Shown piece by piece: positions 1 to 4,411 of a DNA stretch of 6,847 bases (position 1 is the stretch's first letter; each line of letters opens with the position of its first letter). This DNA is from Pseudomonadota bacterium (GTDB lineage Bacteria; Pseudomonadota; Alphaproteobacteria; Sphingomonadales; Sphingomonadaceae), in NCBI GenBank assembly GCA_023422695.1, contig JAFAGN010000174.1, forward strand, positions 1 through 6,847, given 5' to 3'. The notes below the pieces were generated by a model. The model worked only from the letters and a program-made list of their open reading frames with translations. It did no database searches and was not told where the DNA came from. A program made the translations under genes and the position numbers.

Positions 1-140
1 ATGGAATAGAGGCCGACAGGGACGCAGGCGCTCGCGTTCCACAGGAGCCGTGGCTGCGGCGCGAGCGCCGCGACCGCGCCGAACAGCCCGCAAAAGAGCG
101 CGCCGCAGGCCGCAGTTGTGCGGAGCCACCGCCGGTTCAT
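1..140 (-). CDS. traF: TraF-type conjugative signal peptidase (S26 family), N-terminal part only
   Basis: Reading leftward from the ATG at 140-138, the frame stays open to the window edge, giving 46 residues. There is a basic N-terminus (MNRRWLR), a hydrophobic segment at about residues 10-27 that would anchor it in the inner membrane, and then WNASACVPVGLY. That last stretch matches the active-site region of TraF peptidases, which process the conjugative pilin or related substrates. In relatives I recall, the residue just before V/I-P-x-G-L-Y is the catalytic serine; here it is Cys39 (codon at 24-26). The Lys of the catalytic dyad lies outside the window. The start overlaps the DUF2840 stop as ATGA, so the two are translationally coupled. 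Family call is fairly sure; activity is open because of the Cys. Confidence 0.75.
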   Translation of the reverse strand, partial: MNRRWLRTTAACGALFCGLFGAVAALAPQPRLLWNASACVPVGLYS

Positions 141-679
141 CGCTCGGTCTCCCGGCGCCGGAGCCACGCCGCGTGGCGGTCGGCGCCGTAGGCGCGGAAC
201 GGCAGCGCGGCAGCGAGGCTCACCGCGATATGACGCCAATGATCGGGCGGGACGTCGCACGGATCGATGCCCGATGCCTCGATCATGTCGATCTCGCGGC
301 AGATGGCGCGGATCGGCTCGATCGCGTCGACCACGAGGAGAATGTCGCCACCCGGCGCGATTCCGGGGTGCGCCTGATAGCGCACACCAGGCTCAACCGC
401 CGTCACGACCGCGAGGCTCCACGAGACGCGACCGAGGTCAGGCACAGTGCAGCCGAGCAGCGCGAAGGTCGCACCGGGCCGGAAGGATGCAATGCGCTTG
501 TGCGGGCCGGCGGACCGCTCCGCAGCGACGCGCCCGAAGCGGAGTTTCTGCTCGAGCCGCCCCTCGATCCAGGTCAGTTCGACGTCGGCGAGGCCGCTGG
601 CCGGCAAGCCGGCGCCGACGACGCCGCGTGCCTTCGCCGCCATGCTGTGCGACGCAGTCGAGAACATCGGCCAGCGCAT
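137..679 (-). CDS. DUF2840 family protein of conjugative elements
   Basis: 180 residues from the ATG at 679-677, whose A is also the last base of the preceding gene's stop (TGATG overlap), so coupled re-initiation supports this start. A later in-frame ATG at 643 would give 168 residues. The core carries the family hallmarks: VELTWIEGRLEQKLRFGRV near residues 35-55, then a PGGDILL segment, EASGIDP, a PPDHWRH motif and a C-terminal HAAWLRRRE. DUF2840 has no established biochemical role as far as I know. It is regularly found between a small HTH gene and traF in alphaproteobacterial transfer regions, exactly as here. The middle (residues about 80-130) diverges from what I recall of relatives but stays in frame. 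Longer antisense frames over this stretch are shadows. Confidence 0.8.
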   Translation of the reverse strand: MRWPMFSTASHSMAAKARGVVGAGLPASGLADVELTWIEGRLEQKLRFGRVAAERSAGPHKRIASFRPGATFALLGCTVPDLGRVSWSLAVVTAVEPGVRYQAHPGIAPGGDILLVVDAIEPIRAICREIDMIEASGIDPCDVPPDHWRHIAVSLAAALPFRAYGADRHAAWLRRRETER

Positions 680-930
680 CAGCGGCGCACCGGGCGCGGC
701 GGCGAGATGTTTCCGACGCCGGGATCCGATGTCGATGACTTGCGTCCGATCGCCGCCCAGGCATCGAGATCGGCGATGGCATAGACGACGCGGCCGCCGA
801 GCTTGTGGAATTTCGGGCCGGTGCCATAGCAGCGATGTTTGGCAAGGGTTTGAGCCGCGAGGCCGAGATGCACCGCCGCGTCCGGGGTCCGGAGATAGCG
901 CGGAACGACGGGCGTGGGTTGATCGGACAA
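679..930 (-). CDS. Small helix-turn-helix protein, AlpA/excisionase type, RdfS-like
   Basis: 83 residues. The start is TTG at 930-928, chosen because AGGAGG sits 5 bases upstream; the ATG 16 bases further upstream is in another frame. Residues 11-60 (YLRTPDAAVHLGL, TLAKHRCYGTGPKFHKLGGRVVYAIADLDAWA) form the winged-helix fold of the MerR-like excisionase/AlpA group: a helix-turn-helix, a GxGPxFxKxG wing and an aromatic-rich strand before a final helix. The tail STSDPG is common in ICE copies. Such proteins bind near att sites as recombination directionality factors or act as regulators. Its place downstream of a DUF2285 activator and upstream of DUF2840-traF matches rdfS of the Mesorhizobium symbiosis ICE. 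HTH is sure; the RDF role is inferred, and no integrase or att site is in view. Confidence 0.8.
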   Translation of the reverse strand: MSDQPTPVVPRYLRTPDAAVHLGLAAQTLAKHRCYGTGPKFHKLGGRVVYAIADLDAWAAIGRKSSTSDPGVGNISPPRPVRR

Positions 931-950
931 TATAGCCTCCTGCCATGGAC

Positions 951-1016
951 CGGAACCCGGATCAGGGTTCGGGAACGAGAAGGCGTTCTTGGGAAATCGC
1001 GCGCAGGATTCGGAAC
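951..1016 (-). promoter_or_regulatory. Four GTTCC-type boxes at 20-bp spacing upstream of the rdfS-like gene
   Basis: On the minus strand GTTCCG (1016-1011), TTTCCC (996-991), GTTCCC (976-971) and GTTCCG (956-951) recur at exactly 20-bp steps, about two helical turns, so all lie on one face of the DNA. An inverted pair GAACCC/GGGTTC (953-958 and 965-970, 6-base spacer) is nested at the promoter-proximal end. The array fills the 117-bp gap between the DUF2285 gene and the HTH gene. This is where the activator would be expected to bind. No convincing -10 or -35 is visible. The repeat and spacing are seen; the operator role is inferred. Confidence 0.45.
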
Positions 1017-1047
1017 GGACAAAGCGCCGCTGCGCTGAATGTCCCGA

Positions 1048-1632
1048 TCAGGCCGCGCCGAGGAGCGCGCTATATCCCCCGTCACGCATCGCGAGCGCGG
1101 CGCGCTGCCAGCGCGCTATACGACGGCGCTCGCTCGATGTGTCCCACTCGGCTGCAGAATAGTCGCGCACCTCGGCGATCAGCAACGTCGCGGCCATGTC
1201 GCGGGCCGAAGCGCCCTCGGCCATGGCGTCGAGCATCCGGAGCCACTGGACGAGGCGCCATCGCTCGGACGGGCCCGGAGCGCCCGCGGACGCGGCACGG
1301 GATCCGCGGAGGTCGAGAAGTTCGCGGTGAAGCGCCATGATCAGCGCGGTTCGCAGTTCCAGCTGCGTGTCGGCCGGCGTCAGAAAGGCGAGACGCTCGT
1401 TGGCGCGGCAGCGCCGGATGAGCAGCCGATAGCGCCGCCCTCCCGCGAGCAGCACGACGTGCCAATCGCGATAGGACAAGAGCTCGGCGGCTATTTCCGG
1501 GCCATCGATGAGCTCGGCGAGGCGCAGCGCGGCGAAACCTTTGGGCGCCGGGCGAGCGATGGTGACGGCGGCGCAGGCCTGCGGCCGCCACAGGGCCGGC
1601 GCGGCGGCTGCCGAACGATCAGGATCGAAGGC
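1048..1632 (-). CDS. DUF2285 domain, 3' frame of the fseA-like locus
   Basis: 194 residues from the first codon after the shift (GCC at 1632-1630) to the TGA at 1050-1048. It holds a linker (FDPDRSAAAAPALWRPQ), a strand-rich part (YRDWHVVLLAGGRRYRLLIR), a helical part (LRTALIMALHRELLDL), and the C-terminal DUF2285 HTH variant (LRMLDAMAEGASARDMAATL, then WDTSSERRRIARW and RDGGYSALL). No start codon with a good ribosome site lies just upstream in this frame, which agrees with expression by frameshifting. The frame stays open upstream to 1914 only as an antisense-like extension over the DUF6499 gene and is not family-like there. Some relatives are annotated as stand-alone DUF2285 proteins and can act as antiactivators (QseM type). 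Confidence 0.75.
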   Translation of the reverse strand, partial: AFDPDRSAAAAPALWRPQACAAVTIARPAPKGFAALRLAELIDGPEIAAELLSYRDWHVVLLAGGRRYRLLIRRCRANERLAFLTPADTQLELRTALIMALHRELLDLRGSRAASAGAPGPSERWRLVQWLRMLDAMAEGASARDMAATLLIAEVRDYSAAEWDTSSERRRIARWQRAALAMRDGGYSALLGAA

Positions 1633-1828
1633 GAAAAACCAACCCCCATCGGCTAGCGAGCCGCCGGAATTGCCGGACGCGCTCGGCGCCGCGCGCCGCG
1701 ATCGCGGCCGCATAGGCACCGCGATAGGCGGGGCTTCGTCGCAGGAATTCCTGCGCGAAATCCGCGCGATCATATGTTTCAAATATTCTCGGAAAATATG
1801 GCGACCGCCAATCGACTGCCTGATCCAT
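1048..1828 (-). CDS. fseA: FseA-like transfer activator, DUF6499-DUF2285, made by +1 frameshift
   Basis: Joining the 5' frame (start ATG 1828) to the 3' frame through one skipped base gives a 259-residue protein. Residues 1-65 are the DUF6499 part (VDWRSPYFPRIFETYDRADF, AQEFLRRSPAYRGAY, LASRWGLVF). The rest is a linker and DUF2285, ending in the family signature of WDTSSERRRIARWQRAAL and RDGGY. In ICEMlSymR7A the equivalent ORFs msi172 and msi171 are fused by programmed +1 frameshifting into FseA, which activates rdfS and so excision; DUF2285 is a helix-turn-helix variant. At the seam the zero frame reads WGLVF then RLRS and stop, while the +1 frame continues AFDPDRS, the expected family continuation. 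A one-base sequencing insertion or a true mutation would look the same. Start supported by GGAGG 5 bases upstream. Confidence 0.7.
1619..1828 (-). CDS. DUF6499 domain protein, zero-frame product of the fseA-like locus
   Basis: 69 residues when no frameshift occurs, ending at the TGA at 1621-1619. ATG 1828 is preferred over the GTG at 1834 because that GTG abuts the Shine-Dalgarno GGAGG itself, leaving no spacing. The sequence has the DUF6499 pattern: DWRSP near the start, a D/F-rich helix, EFLRRSPAYR, and RWGLVF near the end. These short proteins are commonly annotated as transcriptional regulator domain proteins directly ahead of a DUF2285 gene. In this reading the last four residues (RLRS) are the product of not shifting; in the frameshifted product they are replaced by AFDPDRS and the DUF2285 region. 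Confidence 0.7.
   Translation of the reverse strand: MDQAVDWRSPYFPRIFETYDRADFAQEFLRRSPAYRGAYAAAIAARGAERVRQFRRLASRWGLVFRLRS
1633..1648 (-). other. Candidate +1 programmed frameshift site
   Basis: On the minus strand the zero frame reads TGG GGG TTG GTT TTT CGC. A tRNA-Phe on TTT (1636-1634) can slip forward by one to TTC (1635-1633), a better match for its GAA anticodon, and continue with GCC into the DUF2285 frame. A G5 run (1647-1643) six bases upstream of the slip codon resembles the internal Shine-Dalgarno of prfB, which stimulates +1 shifting at AGG GGG TAT CTT T. The zero frame ends 12 bases past the slip codon. Layout is seen; the mechanism is inferred from prfB and fseA. Confidence 0.55.
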
Positions 1829-1975
1829 TCGCACCTCCGACCCGTTTGAGGAGAATAAACCGCGGATTTCAGCCGGTTCCGATCGCGCGGCGCGAGTTGG
1901 TTACCGGCACGCAAAGGATGAACTTAGCGCAGTTTGGTCTGAATTCCGCGTGCTAACGCGCTCAATCTGGACATA

Positions 1976-2003
1976 ATATCGCCCGGTCGAAACCGGGCGA
2001 TAT
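1976..2003 (-). terminator. Hairpin terminator after DUF736 copy 1
   Basis: A perfect 12-bp stem (1976-1987 pairs with 1992-2003) with a four-base loop that reads TTCG on the minus strand, starting 9 bases after the DUF736 stop. UUCG loops are very stable and common in bacterial terminators. No run of U follows (TATGTCC), so termination strength is uncertain. It separates the DUF736 gene from the fseA-like locus, whose promoter must therefore lie in about 1829-1975. I see no clear -35/-10, lux box or tra box there, only a small CGCG-N6-CGCG repeat at 1947-1960. Confidence 0.7.
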
Positions 2004-2011
2004 CCTGGCGG

Positions 2012-2329
2012 TCAATTGTCGCCGCGGCGCGGCGGACGGCTCCACACCAGGTCGTGCTCTTCCCCTTCGCCGGCAAAGAGCTGTGCGAAGATCGGAGCGA
2101 CGAAGCTCGGATCGTCGAGCTTGACCGAGAGGTAGGAGCGCTTGTCCTGGCTCGTCTTGGACCAGGCTGCGCCGACCTCGACGTCGCCGACGAACACCCG
2201 GTGGCTAGGTGTGTTACCGCTGGCGTTCGTCTCGGAGACGATGCGGACATCGCGAGCCTGCAACGCGAGAGTGAGGATTGCGCCGCGAAATTCACCGTCG
2301 ACCAGATTGAATGTGCCGATCCTGCTCAT
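2012..2329 (-). CDS. DUF736 family protein, copy 1
   Basis: 105 residues. The start is ATG 2329 (MSRIGTFNL), with AAGGA about 7 bases upstream; another ATG two codons earlier (2335) is too close to that site. Family features: an N-terminal IGTFNLVDGEFRGAI strand, a central VRIV stretch with S/N-rich turn, SHRVFVGDVEVGAAWSKTS, and SYLSVKLDDPSFVAPIFAQLF near the C-terminus, ending LVWSRP. DUF736 proteins are small soluble beta-rich proteins found in numbers on plasmids and ICEs of Alphaproteobacteria; their function is not established. This copy is clearly diverged from copy 2 in the same window, so they are old paralogues rather than a recent duplication. Confidence 0.9.
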   Translation of the reverse strand: MSRIGTFNLVDGEFRGAILTLALQARDVRIVSETNASGNTPSHRVFVGDVEVGAAWSKTSQDKRSYLSVKLDDPSFVAPIFAQLFAGEGEEHDLVWSRPPRRGDN

Positions 2330-2628
2330 GATCATTTCCTTTCTTCGCTCGGACCGCACCAGCGCGGCCTCGATGCGGATCGGCAGCCGACCTGCGGCCG
2401 CGACGCAGCCTGCAGGCCCGAAGCGCAGCGAAGGACGGCGGGCCCCGCGAGTTTCTTGATCCGCGAGGAACGGCGGCACGCCGGGGGAAGAAAGTTTCGG
2501 GACCGCCGTTGCGTCCAGCGGCCGAGCGCCAGCGTCAGGACGGCAGATCGCGCATCCGAAGAGGCCGGGATGGTCCGGCGCCGGTCAAAATGGTCATGCT
2601 TTCGGGATCGGCAGCTCGAACGGACGGT
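2330..2628. other. Non-coding gap upstream of DUF736 copy 1 with small repeats
   Basis: I see no credible gene in these 299 bases. The stretch holds a 10-bp palindrome GCCTGCAGGC (2408-2417), an overlapping inverted repeat GGCCCG (2415-2420) / CGGGCC (2439-2444) with an 18-base loop, and a direct repeat CCGCGAG at 2445-2451 and 2461-2467. It is unusually long for an upstream region here and is probably the leader and promoter of DUF736 copy 1. No -35/-10 pair is convincing. It does not contain the GTCAACCCC element seen upstream of the 54-aa gene and DUF736 copy 2. Confidence 0.35.
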
Positions 2629-3084
2629 TCATGGTGCGGTCGTAAGGTTCGTCAGCGGGCTGGGCGTGACGATCGTCGTTCCGGTCGATGACGTCTCCAT
2701 CAGGCTGCGCCGGGCACCGACCGCGCCGACAGCCGCACCGAGGACGCCGAGCCAGCTCAGGGCACTCCCTTGCGCTACCGCCAGTCCCGCAAGTCCCGTC
2801 GCTGCCTGATATCCCGCAAAGGCTGCGGGAACTGCAAACACTAGAGCAACCGGCATGCGATAGAGCGGGGGAAATGCGGAACAGAGAAAGCGGCCGAGCC
2901 CGAGGATCAAAGCGCCGGTGAACAGCCCTGACGCAATCGACATGCCATATTCCGAACCGCGTTCGAGCATCCAGAAGGCAGCGCCGACGCCGGCATAGAC
3001 AGGGAGCGCCAGCGCAGCGAGCCGGAACATCAGCATGACGATGAAAATGGCTGCCACAGCGCCGAGGATGATCATAAAGGTCAC
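2629..3084 (-). CDS. Small inner-membrane protein with about four helices, unknown function
   Basis: 151 residues. The start is GTG 3084 with AGGAGG 6 bases upstream; the ATG at 3075 is the next option and would shorten the protein by three residues. Hydrophobic segments lie near residues 4-30 (MIILGAVAAIFIVMLMF onward), 45-65 (ASGLFTGALILGLGRFL), 70-90 (MPVALVFAVPAAFAGY) and 95-120 (GLAGLAVAQ, LGVLGAAVGAVG). The C-terminal tail is polar and Thr/Ser rich. No signal peptide cleavage site or catalytic motif is visible. Similar small membrane proteins occur beside DUF736 genes in sphingomonad mobile regions, as I recall, without known function. It follows the 54-aa gene on the same strand with a 126-base gap containing a hairpin. 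Confidence 0.75.
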   Translation of the reverse strand: MTFMIILGAVAAIFIVMLMFRLAALALPVYAGVGAAFWMLERGSEYGMSIASGLFTGALILGLGRFLCSAFPPLYRMPVALVFAVPAAFAGYQAATGLAGLAVAQGSALSWLGVLGAAVGAVGARRSLMETSSTGTTIVTPSPLTNLTTAP

Positions 3085-3153
3085 AAGCGTCCTCCTGTCG
3101 GACGCGCTCGCCACCCCCTCCACAGCGCCATCTGCTCGCGTAAGATAGCAAGG

Positions 3154-3196
3154 TCGCCCCGAAGGCGGAACCGGAAGTGGGTCCACCTTGGGGCGA
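3154..3196 (-). terminator. Imperfect hairpin between the 54-aa gene and the membrane protein gene
   Basis: CCTTGGGGCGA at 3186-3196 pairs with 3154-3165 (11 bp, one bulged base), around a 20-base loop, 15 bases past the stop of the 54-aa gene. No U-run follows, so it may be a weak terminator, an mRNA-stabilising stem, or part of the leader of the membrane protein gene. The pairing is seen; the role is inferred. Confidence 0.4.
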
Positions 3197-3210
3197 ATTG
3201 CCGAGTGGTT

Positions 3211-3375
3211 TCAGCGGTTGAACGGGTCATATTCGCAGACGATACAGGCCGGGTCGCCGTCGAACTCGTCGAGCGGCATGACCGAATATCCAGCCGACGT
3301 CTCGATCAGAACGATGATGGTCATCATCGTGCGGGCGAGGTTCCAGCCAAGCGATTGGGCGGTGGAAAGCGACAT
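3211..3375 (-). CDS. Conserved-looking small hypothetical protein, 54 aa
   Basis: ATG at 3375 with AGGAG about 8 bases upstream, stop TGA at 3213-3211. The product starts with a short amphipathic/hydrophobic helix (SLGWNLARTMMTIIVLIETS) that may contact the membrane, followed by an acidic segment YSVMPLDEFDGDP, then ACIVCEYDPFNR. The CxxC spacing is not met (C-I-V-C is two intervening residues but a lone pair), so metal binding is speculative. Codon use and the ribosome site look real. I recall similar short proteins ending in a DEFDGDP-...-EYDPF pattern near DUF736 genes in sphingomonads but know no function. The gene lies directly after the structured leader at 3446-3504. Confidence 0.7.
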   Translation of the reverse strand: MSLSTAQSLGWNLARTMMTIIVLIETSAGYSVMPLDEFDGDPACIVCEYDPFNR

Positions 3376-3445
3376 TTCGAGGCTCCTGCATCCGGAGCGG
3401 GACCAGCCCCGCTCGACAGTCGCCCCGCCGGACGGGGACAGGCCG

Positions 3446-3504
3446 CAGTCACCGCCGCCAAGCCGCGGCCCAAGCTAGCGAAGGGACCCCATCGGGGTTG
3501 ACTG
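3446..3504 (-). ncRNA. Structured RNA leader, copy A, upstream of the 54-aa gene
   Basis: On the minus strand CAGTCA (3504-3499) is directly followed by a hairpin ACCCC-GAT-GGGGT (3498-3486), then 34 unpaired bases, then TGACTG (3451-3446), which closes the structure. The helix P1 and hairpin P2 abut and could stack coaxially. The same architecture recurs at 4290-4338. A 13-bp palindrome GAGGCC-G-GGCCTC (3508-3520) lies just 5' of it. About 70 bases separate the element from the ATG of the 54-aa gene. A cis-regulatory RNA in a mobile-element operon is the simplest reading; a DNA-level protein site is possible. Confidence 0.5.
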
Positions 3505-3577
3505 TAGGAGGCCGGGCCTCGGCCAAGGGAATAGCGGCAATCGAGAGCGGGACGGGTACCGCGGTGGCAGAAGCCAT
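3449..3577 (-). CDS. Possible 42-aa leader ORF
   Basis: ATG at 3577 is preceded by GGAGGAG with 6-base spacing, as strong a ribosome site as any in the window. The ORF runs to a TGA at 3451-3449 that lies inside the closing helix of structured leader copy A. The product is Ala/Pro rich with no recognisable domain, and I know no homologue. It could be a leader peptide whose translation disrupts the leader fold, a small real protein, or chance. The extent of the overlap with the RNA structure argues against an ordinary protein gene. Confidence 0.3.
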   Translation of the reverse strand: MASATAVPVPLSIAAIPLAEARPPTVNPDGVPSLAWAAAWRR

Positions 3578-3693
3578 GTCGGGCTCCTCCTCCCGGTTGC
3601 CGTTGAAATATGCCGAGAGCTGCCCGATGATGAGGCAGACCGATGCTGCCGCACAGGCCTGCTTCGCCCCGCTCGACTGGAAAGGCCGCTCCG

Positions 3694-3846
3694 ATGGATG
3701 ACGATTTACGCCAGGCGCTCACCGCGCTCATCCGCATCCGCGACGACGGCAATCTGGTCGACCGCGACAGTGATGAAGGCGGCTATATGTCCCAAGAGCT
3801 TGAGGACATTCTGGACACGATCGAGGCGGCACTCGACGAAGCGTGA
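3694..3846 (+). CDS. Small acidic hypothetical protein, 50 aa
   Basis: The only plus-strand gene in the left two thirds. ATG 3694 follows AAAGG at about 8 bases; an earlier in-frame ATG at 3643 would add 17 residues that look like non-coding translation. The product is strongly acidic and predicted helical: DDDLRQALTALIRIRDDG, NLVDRDSDEGGY, ELEDILDTIEAALDEA. The even pattern of charged and hydrophobic residues suggests a small helical-bundle or partner-binding protein; no known domain recognised. It converges on DUF736 copy 2, sharing the intergenic hairpin at 3862-3887. The acidic bias would suit a DNA-mimic or antirestriction-like role, but nothing here demonstrates it. Confidence 0.65.
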   Translation: MDDDLRQALTALIRIRDDGNLVDRDSDEGGYMSQELEDILDTIEAALDEA

Positions 3847-3861
3847 TGCGAACATGCGAAT

Positions 3862-3887
3862 GCGGCCCCGCTCGAAAGCGGGGCCGC
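3862..3887. terminator. Bidirectional hairpin between convergent genes
   Basis: A perfect 11-bp GC-rich stem, GCGGCCCCGCT at 3862-3872 pairing with 3877-3887, around a loop reading TTCG on the minus strand. It lies 15 bases after the plus-strand 50-aa gene and 12 bases after the minus-strand DUF736 copy 2, so it can serve both. Neither side has a U-run. The UUCG loop in minus orientation is the same as in the terminator after DUF736 copy 1. Confidence 0.7.
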
Positions 3888-3899
3888 GATGCTGTCGGA

Positions 3900-4226
3900 T
3901 CAGGTACCCGGGGGATTCCAGATCAGCACCTTCTTCGAGGGATCGTCGCCCGGCGCGTTCGCGACGTTGCAGAAGATCTCGCCGAGTTCGGGGGCCGACA
4001 GCGACACCGAGATATATTCGGCGCCGGTCGAGCGCGCGGTCTTCACCCAGCCGCCGCCCAGTTCGAATCCGTTGCGCCGGCTGACGACGCGGAAATCGGG
4101 CTCGCTGTCCTTCGCCTTGCGGCCGTTCTCGACGATCGCGATCGGCACGGTGACCATCAGGGTTGCGAGCGTGCCTTCGAGGCTGCCGTCGTCCTTGAGG
4201 GTCAGATTTCCGATGGTGGTACCCAT
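3900..4226 (-). CDS. DUF736 family protein, copy 2
   Basis: 108 residues from ATG 4226, with AAAGGAG 7 bases upstream. Family pattern: IGNLTLKDDGSLEGTLATL at the N-terminus, IAIVENGRKAKDSEPDFRVV in the middle, GFELGGGWVKTARSTGAEYISVSLSAPELG, and FCNVANAP ... KVLIWNPP at the C-terminus. The G-W-x-K-T-(S/A) and Y-(L/I)-S-V-x-L blocks align with copy 1. Function is unknown for the family; such proteins are abundant on alphaproteobacterial plasmids and ICEs. It sits between structured leader copy B and the UUCG hairpin, so it looks like its own transcription unit. A small hairpin next to its ribosome site may add translational control. Confidence 0.9.
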   Translation of the reverse strand: MGTTIGNLTLKDDGSLEGTLATLMVTVPIAIVENGRKAKDSEPDFRVVSRRNGFELGGGWVKTARSTGAEYISVSLSAPELGEIFCNVANAPGDDPSKKVLIWNPPGT

Positions 4227-4245
4227 GTCCAGTCTCCTTTGATGC

Positions 4246-4262
4246 TCGGGGACCATCCCCGA
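4246..4262 (-). promoter_or_regulatory. Hairpin just upstream of the DUF736 copy 2 ribosome site
   Basis: TCGGGGA at 4246-4252 pairs with TCCCCGA at 4256-4262, a 7-bp stem with a 3-base loop. On the minus-strand transcript it ends 7 bases before AAAGGAG. It does not cover the ribosome site, so it may act as a stabilising 5' stem or as the last element of structured leader copy B. Confidence 0.4.
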
Positions 4263-4289
4263 TGGCGCCAGAAGGAGGGGCCGTGAGCC

Positions 4290-4338
4290 GCCGTCACCGA
4301 GCGTATGCGAGGGCGAACCCCCAACGGGGGTTGACGGC
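4290..4338 (-). ncRNA. Structured RNA leader, copy B, upstream of DUF736 copy 2
   Basis: On the minus strand GCCGTCA (4338-4332) is directly followed by hairpin ACCCCC-GTT-GGGGGT (4331-4317), 20 bases, then TGACGGC (4296-4290) closing a 7-bp helix. Layout, loop size and the GTCAACCCC start equal copy A at 3446-3504. In P1 the second pair is A-T in copy A and C-G in copy B, and P2 is one pair longer here, so pairing is kept while sequence changes. It lies 64 bases upstream of the DUF736 ATG. Confidence 0.5.
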
Positions 4339-4411
4339 ATTAGGCGAGCCGAGCCCCGCAATCAGGCAGCCAATGAGGGAGAGGTCCCATGCAACGGGAG
4401 ACGGGTGGGTC

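Noticed and set aside
1829..1975. Quorum-sensing lux/tra box upstream of the fseA-like locus
   Set aside because: FseA systems can be quorum-controlled, so I looked, but found only short imperfect repeats (GCCGGT/ACCGGC at 1872-1908, CGCG pair at 1947-1960) and nothing like an 18-20 bp lux-type dyad.
2054..2809. Plus-strand ORF of 251 codons
   Set aside because: It runs across DUF736 copy 1, a non-coding gap and the membrane protein gene in antisense; no domain and composition typical of shadow frames.
3487..3504. TTGACT and TTGACG after the CCCC/GGGG hairpins (3498 and 4331) as plus-strand -35 boxes
   Set aside because: No acceptable -10 at 16-18 bases in either case, and the TGAC is better explained as the strand of the leader helix P1 on the minus transcript.
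3324..3752. Minus-strand ORF of 142 codons
   Set aside because: It overlaps the plus-strand 50-aa gene, the leader element and the start of the 54-aa gene in another frame, and lacks a ribosome site or recognisable domain.
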